64,000 nt of DNA, taken from Burkholderiaceae bacterium (GTDB taxonomy: Bacteria; Pseudomonadota; Gammaproteobacteria; Burkholderiales; Burkholderiaceae_C). The translations under genes were made by a program, and so were the position numbers. Positions 47,135 to 56,151 of the stretch are shown piece after piece; position 1 is the stretch's first letter, and each line of letters begins with the position of its first letter. The notes under the pieces were generated by a model. It worked only from the letters and a program-made list of their open reading frames with translations, was not told where the DNA came from and ran no database searches. Location: contig JACKLN010000008.1 in assembly GCA_024235855.1 (NCBI GenBank), positions 1 through 64,000 on the forward strand, read 5' to 3'.

Positions 47135-47899
47135 TCAGCGAGGGGCCATGCGCAAGGCGCCATCCAGGCGGATCACCTCGCCGTTGAGGTGGGTGTTGGT
47201 CACGATGTGCGCGGCCAGCGCCGCGAACTCCTCCGGGTGGCCCAGCCGCTTCGGGAACGGGATCGAATTCGCCAGCGAGGCCTGCACCTCCTCCGGCAGT
47301 TCCTTCATCAGCGGCGTCGAGAACAGCCCCGGGGCGATGGTGGCCACGCGGATGCCGAACTGCGCCAGGTCGCGCGCCAGCGGCAGCGTCATGCCGACGA
47401 TGCCGCCCTTGCTGGCCGAATACGCCTGCTGGCCCACCTGGCCGTCGTAGGCGGCCACCGAGGCCGTCATCAGCATCACGCCACGCTCGCCGTCCTCCAG
47501 CGGGTCCAGCTTCGCGATGCGCGCCGCCGCCAGCCGCAGCACGTTGTAGGTGCCCAGCAGGTTGACGCGGATCACGCGCTCGAAGCCCTCCAGCGGGCTG
47601 GGCGTGCCATCGCGGTTGAGCACGCGCTTGGCGGTGCCGATGCCGGCGATGTTCATCACGATGCGTGGCGTGCCCCAGGCCTTCTCGACCGCGTCCAGCG
47701 CCGCCTCGACGCTGGCGGTGTCGGTGATGTCGCCGGCCAGCGCCAGGCCGCCGATCTGCTGCGCCACGGCCTGCGCCTTGTCGGCGCCCACGTCCAGCAC
47801 CGCCACCTTGGCGCCGGCCTGCGCCAGCGCCACCGCCGTCGCGGCACCCAGGCCGCTGCCGCCGCCGGTGACCAGGGCCACCTGTCCTTCGATCTTCAT
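47135..47899 (-). CDS. SDR-family 3-hydroxyacyl-CoA dehydrogenase
   Basis: 254 residues, classical short-chain dehydrogenase. The cofactor motif TGGGSGLG is at residues 11-18. The catalytic residues are Asn113, Ser147, Tyr160 and Lys164. Asp36 at the end of beta2 (VLDVG) favours NAD. The family branch (type II 3-hydroxyacyl-CoA dehydrogenases) typically takes part in beta-oxidation. Here it would oxidise the 3-hydroxyacyl-CoA made by the hydratase. Start ATG 47899 is set by the Rossmann fold N-terminus. Confidence 0.92.
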   Translation of the reverse strand: MKIEGQVALVTGGGSGLGAATAVALAQAGAKVAVLDVGADKAQAVAQQIGGLALAGDITDTASVEAALDAVEKAWGTPRIVMNIAGIGTAKRVLNRDGTPSPLEGFERVIRVNLLGTYNVLRLAAARIAKLDPLEDGERGVMLMTASVAAYDGQVGQQAYSASKGGIVGMTLPLARDLAQFGIRVATIAPGLFSTPLMKELPEEVQASLANSIPFPKRLGHPEEFAALAAHIVTNTHLNGEVIRLDGALRMAPR

Positions 47900-47918
47900 G
47901 CTCGTGTTCTCCTCAATG

Positions 47919-49166
47919 TCAGCGCGCGTCGGGGTTCTCGACCAGCAACGCGATGCCCTGGCCGCCGCCGACGCAGGCGGACGATACGCCCCAGCGGGCA
48001 CCGATTTCCTTCAGCTGGCGCGCGACGGTGACCGTCAGGCGCACACCGGTGGCCGCCAGCGGATGCCCCAGCGCGATGGCACCGCCGTGCACGTTGAGCT
48101 TGTCCAGGTCCAGGCCGAGTTCGCGCTGCACGGCCAGCGTCTGTGCGCCCTGCGCCTCGTTGATCTCGAAGCGGGCAATGTGGGACAGCTGCAGGCCGCT
48201 GCGTTCCAACAGCAAGCGGATCGCCGGTGCCGGCCCGATGCCCATGATCTCGGGCGGCACGCCGACGGCAGCCGCGGCGGCGATGCGGCCCAGCGGCCTG
48301 CCACCCCAGGCGCGCATGGCGTCGCCGGAGGCCACGACGGCCGCCGCGGCTGCATCGGTCAGTGCCGAGCTGTTGCCACCGGTCTGCACGCCACCGTCGA
48401 ACACGGCGCGCAGCTTGGCCAGCACCTCCGGAGGCGACAGGCGCGGATGGGTGTCGCGGTCGGCCACGGGCGCCCTGCCGGCCAGCTTCAGCCGGCGCGG
48501 CTTGTAGCCCTCGAGCGAGAAGGTCTCGTTCTCCACCGGCACGATCTCGCCAGCCAGGAAGCCGCTCTCCTGCGCCGCCACGGCGCGTGCGAAGGACATC
48601 GACGCAAAGGCGTCGACGTCGGTGCGCGTGATGCCGTACTTCTTCGCCAGGTTCTCGGCGGTCTGGATCATCGAGATGGCCGCGGCCGGGTCGGTCAGCG
48701 CCTCCCACATGTAGTCGCGGAACTGCGGCATCTGGCCCAGCTTGAAGCCCTGCCGGTGCTCGAAGGCCGCGATGGGGTTGCGTGTCATCGACTCGGTGCC
48801 CACCACCAGCGCGCGCTGCACGGCGCCGGCGCCGATCTGCTCGGCGGCCTGGCGGAACAGTTCGAAGCCGGTGCCGCAGATGCGCTGCACCATGATGGCC
48901 GGCACGTCCACCGGGACGCCGGCGTACAGGCCGATGTGGCGCGGCACGTAGAACTGGTCGAAGCCGCCGGGCGCCATGTTGCCGGCGATCACGGAGTCGA
49001 TGTCGCTTGCTGCCACGCCGCTGCGCGCCAGCACCGCCTTGGCCGCCTTGATGCCCAGGTCGATCGGGTTCGCGTCGGCGAAGGCGCCGCAGTAGTCGAC
49101 CATCGGCGTGCGCACGCCGTCGAGCATCCAGACGTCGTCGAAGGATTGGTACAGGCCTCGGCTCAT
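47919..49166 (-). CDS. thiolase (acyl-CoA acyltransferase)
   Basis: 415 residues. The nucleophile is Cys97 in QRICGTGFE. The second set of catalytic residues is NVHGGAIALGHPLAATG and SACVGGGQG. The NEAF motif of common thiolases is NEAQG here. It cleaves a 3-ketoacyl-CoA to acetyl-CoA and a shortened acyl-CoA. In this block the shortened product would be an aroyl-CoA. The gene overlaps the hydratase gene by four bases. Confidence 0.93.
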   Translation of the reverse strand: MSRGLYQSFDDVWMLDGVRTPMVDYCGAFADANPIDLGIKAAKAVLARSGVAASDIDSVIAGNMAPGGFDQFYVPRHIGLYAGVPVDVPAIMVQRICGTGFELFRQAAEQIGAGAVQRALVVGTESMTRNPIAAFEHRQGFKLGQMPQFRDYMWEALTDPAAAISMIQTAENLAKKYGITRTDVDAFASMSFARAVAAQESGFLAGEIVPVENETFSLEGYKPRRLKLAGRAPVADRDTHPRLSPPEVLAKLRAVFDGGVQTGGNSSALTDAAAAAVVASGDAMRAWGGRPLGRIAAAAAVGVPPEIMGIGPAPAIRLLLERSGLQLSHIARFEINEAQGAQTLAVQRELGLDLDKLNVHGGAIALGHPLAATGVRLTVTVARQLKEIGARWGVSSACVGGGQGIALLVENPDAR

Positions 49167-49945
49167 GACGATTTCCCCACCTTGCCCGCGCGTTTTTCCA
49201 GGAAATCGCGCACGCGCTGCTTGGCCGCGTCGTCGCCCTGCGCAATGGCGGACATCAGGCTCTCGACGAACAGGCCCTCGGCCGGCGCCATCTCGGCGAT
49301 GCGCGGCAGCGCCTGCACGATGGCGTAGTTGGACAGCGGCGCGTTGCTGGCGATGCGTGCGGCCAGCGCCATCGCCTTGGCGAGGCCTTCACCCTCGCCC
49401 ACCAGGTAGTTCGACAGACCGGCGGCCTGCCCCTCGGCGGCGTCGAACACCCGGCCGGTGAGCATCATGTCGGTCATGCGCGCCACGCCCATCAGGCGCG
49501 GGATGCGCACCGAACCGCTGCCGCCGACGAAGATGCCGCGCTGGCCTTCCGGCAACCCGTAGAAGGTGCTGGGTTCGGCCACGCGCAGGTGGGCGGTGGC
49601 GGCCAGTTCCAGCCCGCCGCCGACCACCGCGCCATGCAGCACGGCAATCACCGGCACGCGGCCGTACTGGATCTGGTCGAACGCGGCATGCCAGCCGCGC
49701 GAGTGGTGGATGCCCTCGGCCACGCTCTGTTCGGTGACCTCCGAGAGGTCCAGCCCCGCGCAGAAGTGCTCGCCCTCGCCGCTGATCACGGCCACGCGGG
49801 CGTCGTCCGGGAGGTTGACGAAGGCGGTCTGCAGCTCGCGCACCAGGGTGTTGTTGATGGCGTTGCGCTTGCTCGGCCGGTTCAGCCGCAGGTGGGCGAT
49901 GCCGGCGTCGACGCTGACGCTCAGCAGGTCGTACGTGACGTTCAT
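49163..49945 (-). CDS. enoyl-CoA hydratase/isomerase (crotonase family)
   Basis: 260 residues. Both acidic residues needed for hydration are present: Glu in GGGLELA and Glu in GLPEGQRG. The oxyanion-hole segment is FCAGLDLSE. It hydrates an enoyl-CoA, here probably a hydroxycinnamoyl-CoA. Whether it stops at the 3-hydroxyacyl-CoA or also cleaves it to an aldehyde, as feruloyl-CoA hydratase/lyase does, cannot be told from sequence. The adjacent dehydrogenase and thiolase favour the former. It overlaps the CoA ligase gene by four bases (ATGA). Confidence 0.92.
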   Translation of the reverse strand: MNVTYDLLSVSVDAGIAHLRLNRPSKRNAINNTLVRELQTAFVNLPDDARVAVISGEGEHFCAGLDLSEVTEQSVAEGIHHSRGWHAAFDQIQYGRVPVIAVLHGAVVGGGLELAATAHLRVAEPSTFYGLPEGQRGIFVGGSGSVRIPRLMGVARMTDMMLTGRVFDAAEGQAAGLSNYLVGEGEGLAKAMALAARIASNAPLSNYAIVQALPRIAEMAPAEGLFVESLMSAIAQGDDAAKQRVRDFLEKRAGKVGKSS

Positions 49946-51735
49946 GGGCGGATGACGCCGGGGCCACCGGCGTAGAGCTGCTGGACCTGTTCGGCACGCC
50001 GGGCCAGCACGGCGCGCTGGTTGATGTAGCCCTTGTCGGTGATCTCGCCGGCATCGGTGCTGGGCGGCTCGGCCAGGATCAGGGCGCGCGTGGGCACCTG
50101 CGACGAGCCACCGCCACCGGCCTTCACGCCGCGCAGTGCGGTGGCCACCGCGTCGGCCAGCGCGTCGGGCGACAGTTGCGCCGCCGCAGGGGACGGGAAC
50201 ACCAGCACGCCCACCTCGTCGCGGTCGTGCCCGGTGATCACCACGTCCTGCGCGTAGGGTGCCAGCGCGGAGACCACCCGCACGCGCAGCGTGCCGACGC
50301 TGACCCAGGTGCCGGTGGTGAGCTTGAAGTCCTCGGCCACGCGGCCGTTGAAGACGACACCCCGCTCCGGATGCGCCTCGTTGGCGAGCAGGCCAGCGTC
50401 GCCGATGCAGTAGTAGCCCTCGGCGTCGAAGGCCTTGGCGGTGAGTTCCGGCGCATCGCGGTAGCCGGGGAAGATGTTCACGCCGCGCACGCGCATCTCG
50501 AGCTTGCCCCTGTTCGGAATGAACTTCAGCTCGGTGCCCGGCAGCGGCAGGCCGATGACGCCGGCCTTCTCCAGCCGCCAGTGCGCGCTGGTGATGGCCG
50601 GCGAGGTCTCGGTCGAGCCCCAGGACGTGGTCAGCCAGACCTCGGACCCGCGGATCCTGCGCGCCAGCGCCTGCAGCCGGTCCCAGGTGGCCTGCGGCAG
50701 CGCGGCACCGGCGTAGAACACCACGCGCAACCGTTCGAAGAAGCGGCGGGCCATCGCGTCGTCTGCCTCCAGGATCGGCAGCAGCAGGTCCAGGCCACGC
50801 GGCACGTTGAAGTAGATCGTGGGCTGGATCTCGGCCAGGTTGCGGGCCGACGTCTCGATCAGGCCCGGCGCCGGACGCCCCTCGTCGATGACGAGGTGGC
50901 CACCGTTGCGCAGCACCATGTTCAGGTTGTGGTTGCCGCCGAAGGTGTGGCTCCACGGCAGCCAGTCCACCAGCACCGGTTTCTCGGTGTCCAGGAAGCG
51001 CCAGGCCTGGGCGATCATCTGCTGGTTGGCGCACAGCATGCGGTGGGTGTTGATCACCACCTTGGGGTGCCCGGTGGAGCCGGAGGTCAGCAGGTACTTG
51101 GCGTGCGTGTCGGGCGTGATGGTCTCGAACGCCGCCTGCACGGCCGGCCCTTCGGCGGTTCGCAGCAGGCTGTCGAAGCCCAGTGCACCGGGGAAGTCCT
51201 TCGCGCCCTGGCTGAAGACGGTGACGGCGTGCAGGCCCGCGCTGGCGATGGCCGGGCCGTAGACCTTGGCGTCGGACGCGTACACCAGCGCCGGGCCCAG
51301 CGTGTTCAGGATGCCGTGGATCTTGGTGTGGTCCTTCGTGAGCCGGCAGTAGGCGCTGGAGACGGTGCAGACCGCGCGGCCGACGTGCATGGCCGCCAGC
51401 ATCAGCAGCAGGTGGTCGATGGCGTTGTCCGACAGCACCACCACCGGCGCCTGCGGCAACAGCTTCAGGCCCAGCAGGCTCTGCGCCACCCGGCCCACCT
51501 GCTCGCGCGCCTGGCGCCAGGTCAGGCTCCGCCAACCGCCGTCGGCCGCGCGCTCGCTGAAGGCCGGCGCATCCGGCGTCTCGGCCGCCCAGTGGTCCAG
51601 CCATTCGCCGATGCAGCGGGCATAGGGCTTCAGCGGCTCGGGCGAACGCAGCACGAAGCTGCCGTCGTCGAACGGAATGCGCACCGTGCGCGGTGGCGCG
51701 ATGAGCGCCGGATCGTCGAGGAAGCTGCCGGTCAT
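49942..51735 (-). CDS. fcs: feruloyl-CoA synthase-type AMP-dependent ligase
   Basis: 597 residues, ANL superfamily. It activates a carboxylic acid by adenylation and transfer to CoA. The phosphate loop is LLTSGSTGHPKVVINTHR near residue 245. The A5 motif is TTSWGSTETSP and the hinge lies near GRVAEDFKLTTGTWV. That hinge pattern and the overall length fit the feruloyl-CoA synthase group, which activates ferulate and other hydroxycinnamates. ATG 51735 is preferred; in-frame codons up to 51834 would include the palindrome at 51756-51771. First gene of the ten-gene block. Confidence 0.88.
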   Translation of the reverse strand: MTGSFLDDPALIAPPRTVRIPFDDGSFVLRSPEPLKPYARCIGEWLDHWAAETPDAPAFSERAADGGWRSLTWRQAREQVGRVAQSLLGLKLLPQAPVVVLSDNAIDHLLLMLAAMHVGRAVCTVSSAYCRLTKDHTKIHGILNTLGPALVYASDAKVYGPAIASAGLHAVTVFSQGAKDFPGALGFDSLLRTAEGPAVQAAFETITPDTHAKYLLTSGSTGHPKVVINTHRMLCANQQMIAQAWRFLDTEKPVLVDWLPWSHTFGGNHNLNMVLRNGGHLVIDEGRPAPGLIETSARNLAEIQPTIYFNVPRGLDLLLPILEADDAMARRFFERLRVVFYAGAALPQATWDRLQALARRIRGSEVWLTTSWGSTETSPAITSAHWRLEKAGVIGLPLPGTELKFIPNRGKLEMRVRGVNIFPGYRDAPELTAKAFDAEGYYCIGDAGLLANEAHPERGVVFNGRVAEDFKLTTGTWVSVGTLRVRVVSALAPYAQDVVITGHDRDEVGVLVFPSPAAAQLSPDALADAVATALRGVKAGGGGSSQVPTRALILAEPPSTDAGEITDKGYINQRAVLARRAEQVQQLYAGGPGVIRP

Positions 51736-51755
51736 GCGGGTCTCCACCACCAGTC

Positions 51756-51771
51756 CATACACATGTGTATG
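51756..51771. promoter_or_regulatory. 16-bp perfect palindrome, candidate TetR operator
   Basis: CATACACATGTGTATG equals its own reverse complement. It is AT-richer than its surroundings and sits 20 bases before the ligase start. It lies about 14 bases downstream of a plausible -10 box (TACGAT, 51785-51790 minus) and -35 box (TTCTCA, 51807-51812 minus, spacing 16), a position suited to repression by the divergent TetR protein. Confidence 0.65.
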
Positions 51772-51784
51772 TGTTTGGCTCGGC

Positions 51785-51812
51785 ATCGTAGACGCACTTT
51801 CCTGCATGAGAA
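51785..51812 (-). promoter_or_regulatory. candidate promoter of the ten-gene block
   Basis: TTCTCA (51812-51807) and TACGAT (51790-51785), separated by 16 bases, each four of six to consensus. A start point near 51778 would give a leader of about 43 bases that begins just before the palindrome. Confidence 0.35.
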
Positions 51813-51864
51813 TCCGGGTTTCCCCTGGATCCATACATCACTGCATGGCGACATGCTCTGGCCA

Positions 51865-52449
51865 ATGCCCACCGACATCGACCGCGCCCGCACCGCCCTG
51901 ACCCCCGAGCGCTGGACGGAGGCCGCCACCGAGGTGCTGGTGGACCAGGGCATCGACCATGTGCGGGTGGACGTGCTGGCCAGGCAGCTGAACGTCACGC
52001 GCGGCAGCTTCTACTGGCACTTCAAGGACCGGGAGGACCTGCTGCGGTCGGTGTTGCAGGCCTGGCGCGCGCGCGCCACCGAACAGTTGACGGCGCGCCT
52101 GGAGCGCGCCCACGACGACCCACACGAGCAGCTGCGGGACCTGCTGTCCCTGCCCTTCCGTGGCCGCAGTGCCGTGCGTGCGGCGCGCATCGAGCTGGCC
52201 ATCCGCGCCTGGGCCCGCCGGGACGCCATGGCCCGCGCCTTCGTCGACGAGTCCGACACGGCGCGCATCGGCTACATCGCGCAGGTGTTCTCGGCGCTGG
52301 GGTTCGGCATCGCGGAAGCGCGAGCGCGCGCGCAGCTGCTCTACAGCTACGAGGTGGCGGCCTCGCTGCTGTCCCCGCAGGGCAGCGAAGCTCAGCGGCA
52401 GGAACGGTCGTCGTACATCGAGCGGCTGCTGTTGCAGCCGCTCGGCTGA
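51865..52449 (+). CDS. TetR/AcrR-family transcriptional regulator
   Basis: 194 residues. The helix-turn-helix is at about residues 20-65 (VLARQLNVTRGSFYWHFKDREDLL). The C-terminal ligand domain is helical and contains no family signature that I can assign to a ligand. It is divergent from the feruloyl-CoA synthase-type gene and should repress that block until a pathway CoA-ester or acid appears; this is inference. ATG 51853 is a possible alternative start four codons earlier. Confidence 0.9.
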   Translation: MPTDIDRARTALTPERWTEAATEVLVDQGIDHVRVDVLARQLNVTRGSFYWHFKDREDLLRSVLQAWRARATEQLTARLERAHDDPHEQLRDLLSLPFRGRSAVRAARIELAIRAWARRDAMARAFVDESDTARIGYIAQVFSALGFGIAEARARAQLLYSYEVAASLLSPQGSEAQRQERSSYIERLLLQPLG

Positions 52450-52470
52450 CACCCCGGCGTCACCGCCGAC

Positions 52471-53187
52471 TCACTCGCCCAGGTAGGCGGCGCGCACCTT
52501 CGGGTCGTTGAGCAGCGCCTTCGCGTCGCCGCTCATCGTGACCTCGCCCGAGTCCATCACGTAGCCGCGGTTGGCCAGCGCCAGCGCGCGGCTGGCGTTC
52601 TGTTCCACCAGCATCACGGTGGTGCCGCGCTGGTGGATGTCGTTGACGACCTCGAAGATCTTGTCGACCATGATCGGCGACAGGCCCATCGACGGCTCGT
52701 CCAGCAGCAGCACCTTGGGGCGCGCCATCAGCGCACGGCCCATGGCCAGCATCTGCTGCTCGCCGCCGGACATCGTGCCGGCCAGTTGCTTGGCCCTCTC
52801 CTTCAGGCGCGGGAAGATCGCGAAGACCTTGTCGATGTCCGCGTCGAGCTCGCTGGTGTCGGTGCGCGTGTAGGCGCCCATCTGCAGGTTCTCGACAATG
52901 GTCATGCGCGCGAAGACGCCGCGGCCCTCGGGCACCATCACCAGGCCCTGCTTGACGAGATCCCACGCGCCGCGGCCGCGGATGGCCTGGCCCAGGTACT
53001 CGATCTCGCCGGCGGCCACCGGCTGCACGCCGGTGATGGCCTTGAGCGTCGTCGTCTTGCCGGCGCCGTTGGCGCCGATCAGGCTGACGAGCTCGCCCTC
53101 GCGGACCTCGAAGTCCACGCCCTTGACGGCCTGGATGCCGCCGTAGGCGACCTTCAGGCCGGTGACCTTGAGCAGCGTTGTCGTCAT
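52471..53187 (-). CDS. livF: ABC importer ATPase LivF (second cluster)
   Basis: 238 residues. Walker A is GANGAGKTTT, the signature MSGGEQQML and Walker B VLLLDEPSMGLSP. It is last in the livH-livM-livG-livF set at 52471-55998. Its start overlaps the livG stop by four bases (ATGA). Compared with the first cluster these four proteins are closer to standard branched-chain amino acid transporters. Confidence 0.93.
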   Translation of the reverse strand: MTTTLLKVTGLKVAYGGIQAVKGVDFEVREGELVSLIGANGAGKTTTLKAITGVQPVAAGEIEYLGQAIRGRGAWDLVKQGLVMVPEGRGVFARMTIVENLQMGAYTRTDTSELDADIDKVFAIFPRLKERAKQLAGTMSGGEQQMLAMGRALMARPKVLLLDEPSMGLSPIMVDKIFEVVNDIHQRGTTVMLVEQNASRALALANRGYVMDSGEVTMSGDAKALLNDPKVRAAYLGE

Positions 53188-53963
53188 GCCGTTGCCTTGT
53201 GTCCGGCGCCGAGGTAGGCCTCGATCACCTGTTCGTTGCGCTGCACCTCCGCCGGCGTGCCCTCGGCGATCGCCTTGCCGTAGTCGAGCACGGTCACCCG
53301 GTCGCACAGGCCCATGACCAGCTTCACGTCGTGCTCGATGAGCAGGATGGTGCGGCCGTCGTTGCGGATGCGGTCGATCAGTTCGCGCAGCACCACCTTC
53401 TCGGTGGCGTTCATGCCGGCGGCGGGTTCGTCCAGCGCGATCAGCTTGGGGTCGGTGGCCAGGGCGCGGGCGATCTCGAGGCGGCGCTGGTCGCCATAGC
53501 TCAGCGTGCGCGCCTTGTACTCGGCGTAGTGGCCGATGCCCACGTAGTCCAGCAGTTCCTGCGCCCGCTGCGTGATCGCGGCCTCCTCGGCCTTGAACGA
53601 CGCGGTGCGGAAGATCGCGCCCACCAGGCCGGAATGGGTGCGCACGTGGCGGCCCACCATCACGTTCTCCAGCGCCGTCATCTCGGCGAACAGGCGAATG
53701 TTCTGGAAGGTGCGCGCGATGCCCTGCTTGGCCACCTGGTGCACGGCCTCGGGCCGGTACGGCGTGCCGCCGAGCTCGAAGCTGCCGCTGTCGGGCGTGT
53801 AGAGGCCGGTGATGACGTTGAAGAAGGTCGTCTTGCCGGCGCCGTTGGGGCCGATCAGGCCGTAGACCTGACCCTGACGGATGGTGATGCCGACGTCGGA
53901 CAGGGCCTGCAGACCCCCGAAACGCTTGCTGACGCCCTGGACGCGAAGCACGGTGTCGCTCAT
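53184..53963 (-). CDS. livG: ABC importer ATPase LivG (second cluster)
   Basis: 259 residues. Walker A is GPNGAGKTTF, the signature LSYGDQRRLEIA and Walker B LIALDEPAAGM. The long helical insertion after GIARTFQNIRLF is typical of LivG. Gene spacing to livM is 15 bases. Confidence 0.93.
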   Translation of the reverse strand: MSDTVLRVQGVSKRFGGLQALSDVGITIRQGQVYGLIGPNGAGKTTFFNVITGLYTPDSGSFELGGTPYRPEAVHQVAKQGIARTFQNIRLFAEMTALENVMVGRHVRTHSGLVGAIFRTASFKAEEAAITQRAQELLDYVGIGHYAEYKARTLSYGDQRRLEIARALATDPKLIALDEPAAGMNATEKVVLRELIDRIRNDGRTILLIEHDVKLVMGLCDRVTVLDYGKAIAEGTPAEVQRNEQVIEAYLGAGHKATA

Positions 53964-53978
53964 GGTCGGTCTCCGTCC

Positions 53979-55064
53979 TCAGCGGGTGGGCGTGGGCGCG
54001 GCCTTGCCGTGCTCGGGGCTGGGCCACAGGCCGCGCGGGCGCAGCAGCATGATGGTGATCATCGCAGTGGCGATCAGCAGTTGGCGCAGGATGGCGGCGT
54101 CCAGCCGGCCGTCGGTCATCTGCTGCAGCGGGCCGGCCACGTAGCGCAGGATCTCCGGCAGCGCCGCCAGCAGCACCGCGCCGAGGATGACGCCGGGCAG
54201 GTGGCCGATGCCACCGAGCACCACCATGGCCACGATCATGATGCTCTCCATCAGGCTGAACGACTCCGGCGAGACGAAACCCTGGAAGGCCGCGAACATC
54301 GCGCCCGACACGCCGCCGAAGGTGGCGCCCATGCCGAAGGCCAGCAGCTTCATGTTGCGCGTGTTGATGCCCATGGCCTTGGCCGCGATCTCGTCCTCGC
54401 GGATCGCCATCCAGGCGCGGCCGATGCGCGAGACCTCCAGCCGGTGGCAGATGACCACGCTGACCACCACGAGCACGAGGAACAGGTAGTAGTACAGCGT
54501 CACCGACGGGATCGCGAAGCCGCCGATCTCGATGCCCTTGCCGAAGTCGAAGCCGAAGATGCGCATCGAGTCGATGCGGTCCAGGCCGCGGGGGCCGTTG
54601 GTGATGTTGACCGGGTGCTCCAGGTTGTTCATGAACACGCGGATGATCTCGCCGAAGCCCAGCGTGACGATGGCCAGGTAGTCGCCGCGCAGCTTGAGCA
54701 CCGGCGTGCCCAGCAGCACGCCGGCGATGGCGGCGAGGAAGGCCGCCAGCGGCACGATGATCCAGATCGGCGTGTGCAGGCCGTTGGGCAGCAGCTGCGC
54801 GATCCACGGGAAGGTCTCGAACAGGTGCGGGCTGGCCATCAGCGCGAACATGTAGGCGCCCACGGCGTAGAAGGCCACGTAGCCCAGGTCCAGCAGGCCG
54901 GCGTAGCCGACCACGATGTTCAGGCCCAGCGCCAGCAGCACGTACAGCAGTGCCAGCGCCATGATGCGCACCGGGCCGGCACCGAGCTGCTGCACGAACA
55001 GCGGCAGCGCGATCAGCGCGATCGCGGCGATGAAGAAGACGGCCAGCTTGTTGTTCTTCAGCAT
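53979..55064 (-). CDS. livM: ABC importer permease LivM (second cluster)
   Basis: 361 residues, about ten hydrophobic helices. LGLNIVVGYAGLLDLGYVAFYAVGA is the family hallmark, and the coupling loop is AIREDEIAAKAMGIN. NITNGPRGLDRI in the periplasmic loop is typical of amino acid transporters of this type. It follows livH after ten bases. Confidence 0.93.
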   Translation of the reverse strand: MLKNNKLAVFFIAAIALIALPLFVQQLGAGPVRIMALALLYVLLALGLNIVVGYAGLLDLGYVAFYAVGAYMFALMASPHLFETFPWIAQLLPNGLHTPIWIIVPLAAFLAAIAGVLLGTPVLKLRGDYLAIVTLGFGEIIRVFMNNLEHPVNITNGPRGLDRIDSMRIFGFDFGKGIEIGGFAIPSVTLYYYLFLVLVVVSVVICHRLEVSRIGRAWMAIREDEIAAKAMGINTRNMKLLAFGMGATFGGVSGAMFAAFQGFVSPESFSLMESIMIVAMVVLGGIGHLPGVILGAVLLAALPEILRYVAGPLQQMTDGRLDAAILRQLLIATAMITIMLLRPRGLWPSPEHGKAAPTPTR

Positions 55065-55074
55065 AATGGCTCCC

Positions 55075-55998
55075 TCAGGCGCGGTCGGCCACGCGCTCGC
55101 CCAGCAGGCCCGAGGGCCGCAGCGTGAGCACCAGGATCAGCGCCACGAAGGCGAAGATGTCGGCGTAGTGGCTGCCCAGCACGCCACCGGTCAGCGGGCC
55201 CAGGTAGCCGGCGCCAAACACTTCCACCAGGCCCAGTAGCAGGGCACCCACCACCGCGCCCGGCAGGTTGCCGATGCCGCCCAGTACCGCCGCCGTGAAG
55301 GCCTTCAGGCCGGGCAGGAAACCCATGCTGTGCTGCACGGTGCCGTAGTTGGCGGCCCACATGACGCCCGCCACGGCGGCCAGCGCCGCGCCGATGACGA
55401 AGGTGGCGGAGATCACCATGTCCGGCCGCACGCCCATCAGCGCGGCCACGCGCGGGTTCTCGGCAGTGGCGCGCATCGCGCGGCCCAGCTTGGTGCGGCT
55501 GACCATGTAGCTCAGCCCGGCCAGCACGATGGCGGTGGTGGCCAGGATCAGCACCTGCGTGACGCTGATCACCGCACCGGCGATCTCGATGGGCTCCGTG
55601 GGCAGCAGCAGCGGATACGGCTTGGGGTTGGGCTTCCAGATGATCATCGCCAGCGTCTGCAGCATCAGGCTCATGCCCATGGCGGTGATCAGCGGTGCCA
55701 GACGCGGGGCGTTGCGCAGCGGCCGGTAGGCCACCTTCTCGATGCTGAAGTTCAGCACCGAGCAGACGACGATGGCGCACAGCGTGCCGATGAGGATCAG
55801 CAACCAGCCGGGCATGCCGCTGGCGGCAAGCACCGAGATCACGGTCCAGCTGGTCAGCGCGCCGACCATCATCACCTCGCCGTGCGCGAAGTTGATGAGG
55901 CCGATGATGCCGTACACCATCGTGTAGCCCAGGGCCACCAGGGCGTACATGCTGCCGAGCACCAGCCCGTTGATGAGCTGCTGGATGAAGATGTCCAT
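55075..55998 (-). CDS. livH: ABC importer permease LivH (second cluster)
   Basis: 307 residues, about eight helices. GLVLGSMYALVALGYTMVYGIIGLINFAHGE spans the first helices in the usual LivH form, and the coupling loop is AMRATAENPRVAALMG. ATG 55998 is chosen because GGAG lies at proper distance upstream; longer in-frame codons to 56091 have no family counterpart. No binding-protein gene is next to this set, so the partner must be encoded elsewhere. Confidence 0.93.
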   Translation of the reverse strand: MDIFIQQLINGLVLGSMYALVALGYTMVYGIIGLINFAHGEVMMVGALTSWTVISVLAASGMPGWLLILIGTLCAIVVCSVLNFSIEKVAYRPLRNAPRLAPLITAMGMSLMLQTLAMIIWKPNPKPYPLLLPTEPIEIAGAVISVTQVLILATTAIVLAGLSYMVSRTKLGRAMRATAENPRVAALMGVRPDMVISATFVIGAALAAVAGVMWAANYGTVQHSMGFLPGLKAFTAAVLGGIGNLPGAVVGALLLGLVEVFGAGYLGPLTGGVLGSHYADIFAFVALILVLTLRPSGLLGERVADRA

Positions 55999-56073
55999 TC
56001 GGGGGGTCTCCGGGTTGTCGCACCTTGCGCACGGAACCCGTAGCAAGAAGCCGGCCTCGCACGGGCCGGGCGC

Positions 56074-56079
56074 ATTGTA
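56074..56079 (-). promoter_or_regulatory. candidate -10 box of livHMGF
   Basis: TACAAT on the minus strand (five of six), in the 153-base gap between rarA and livH. It would give a leader of about 70 bases. A clear -35 was not found. Confidence 0.4.
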
Positions 56080-56151
56080 GGTTTGCGCCACGCCGCCGAT
56101 TGCGGGGAGTTTCCCGCCGCCACCCGAACAATCGTCGGCGGCTGGCGCCGA

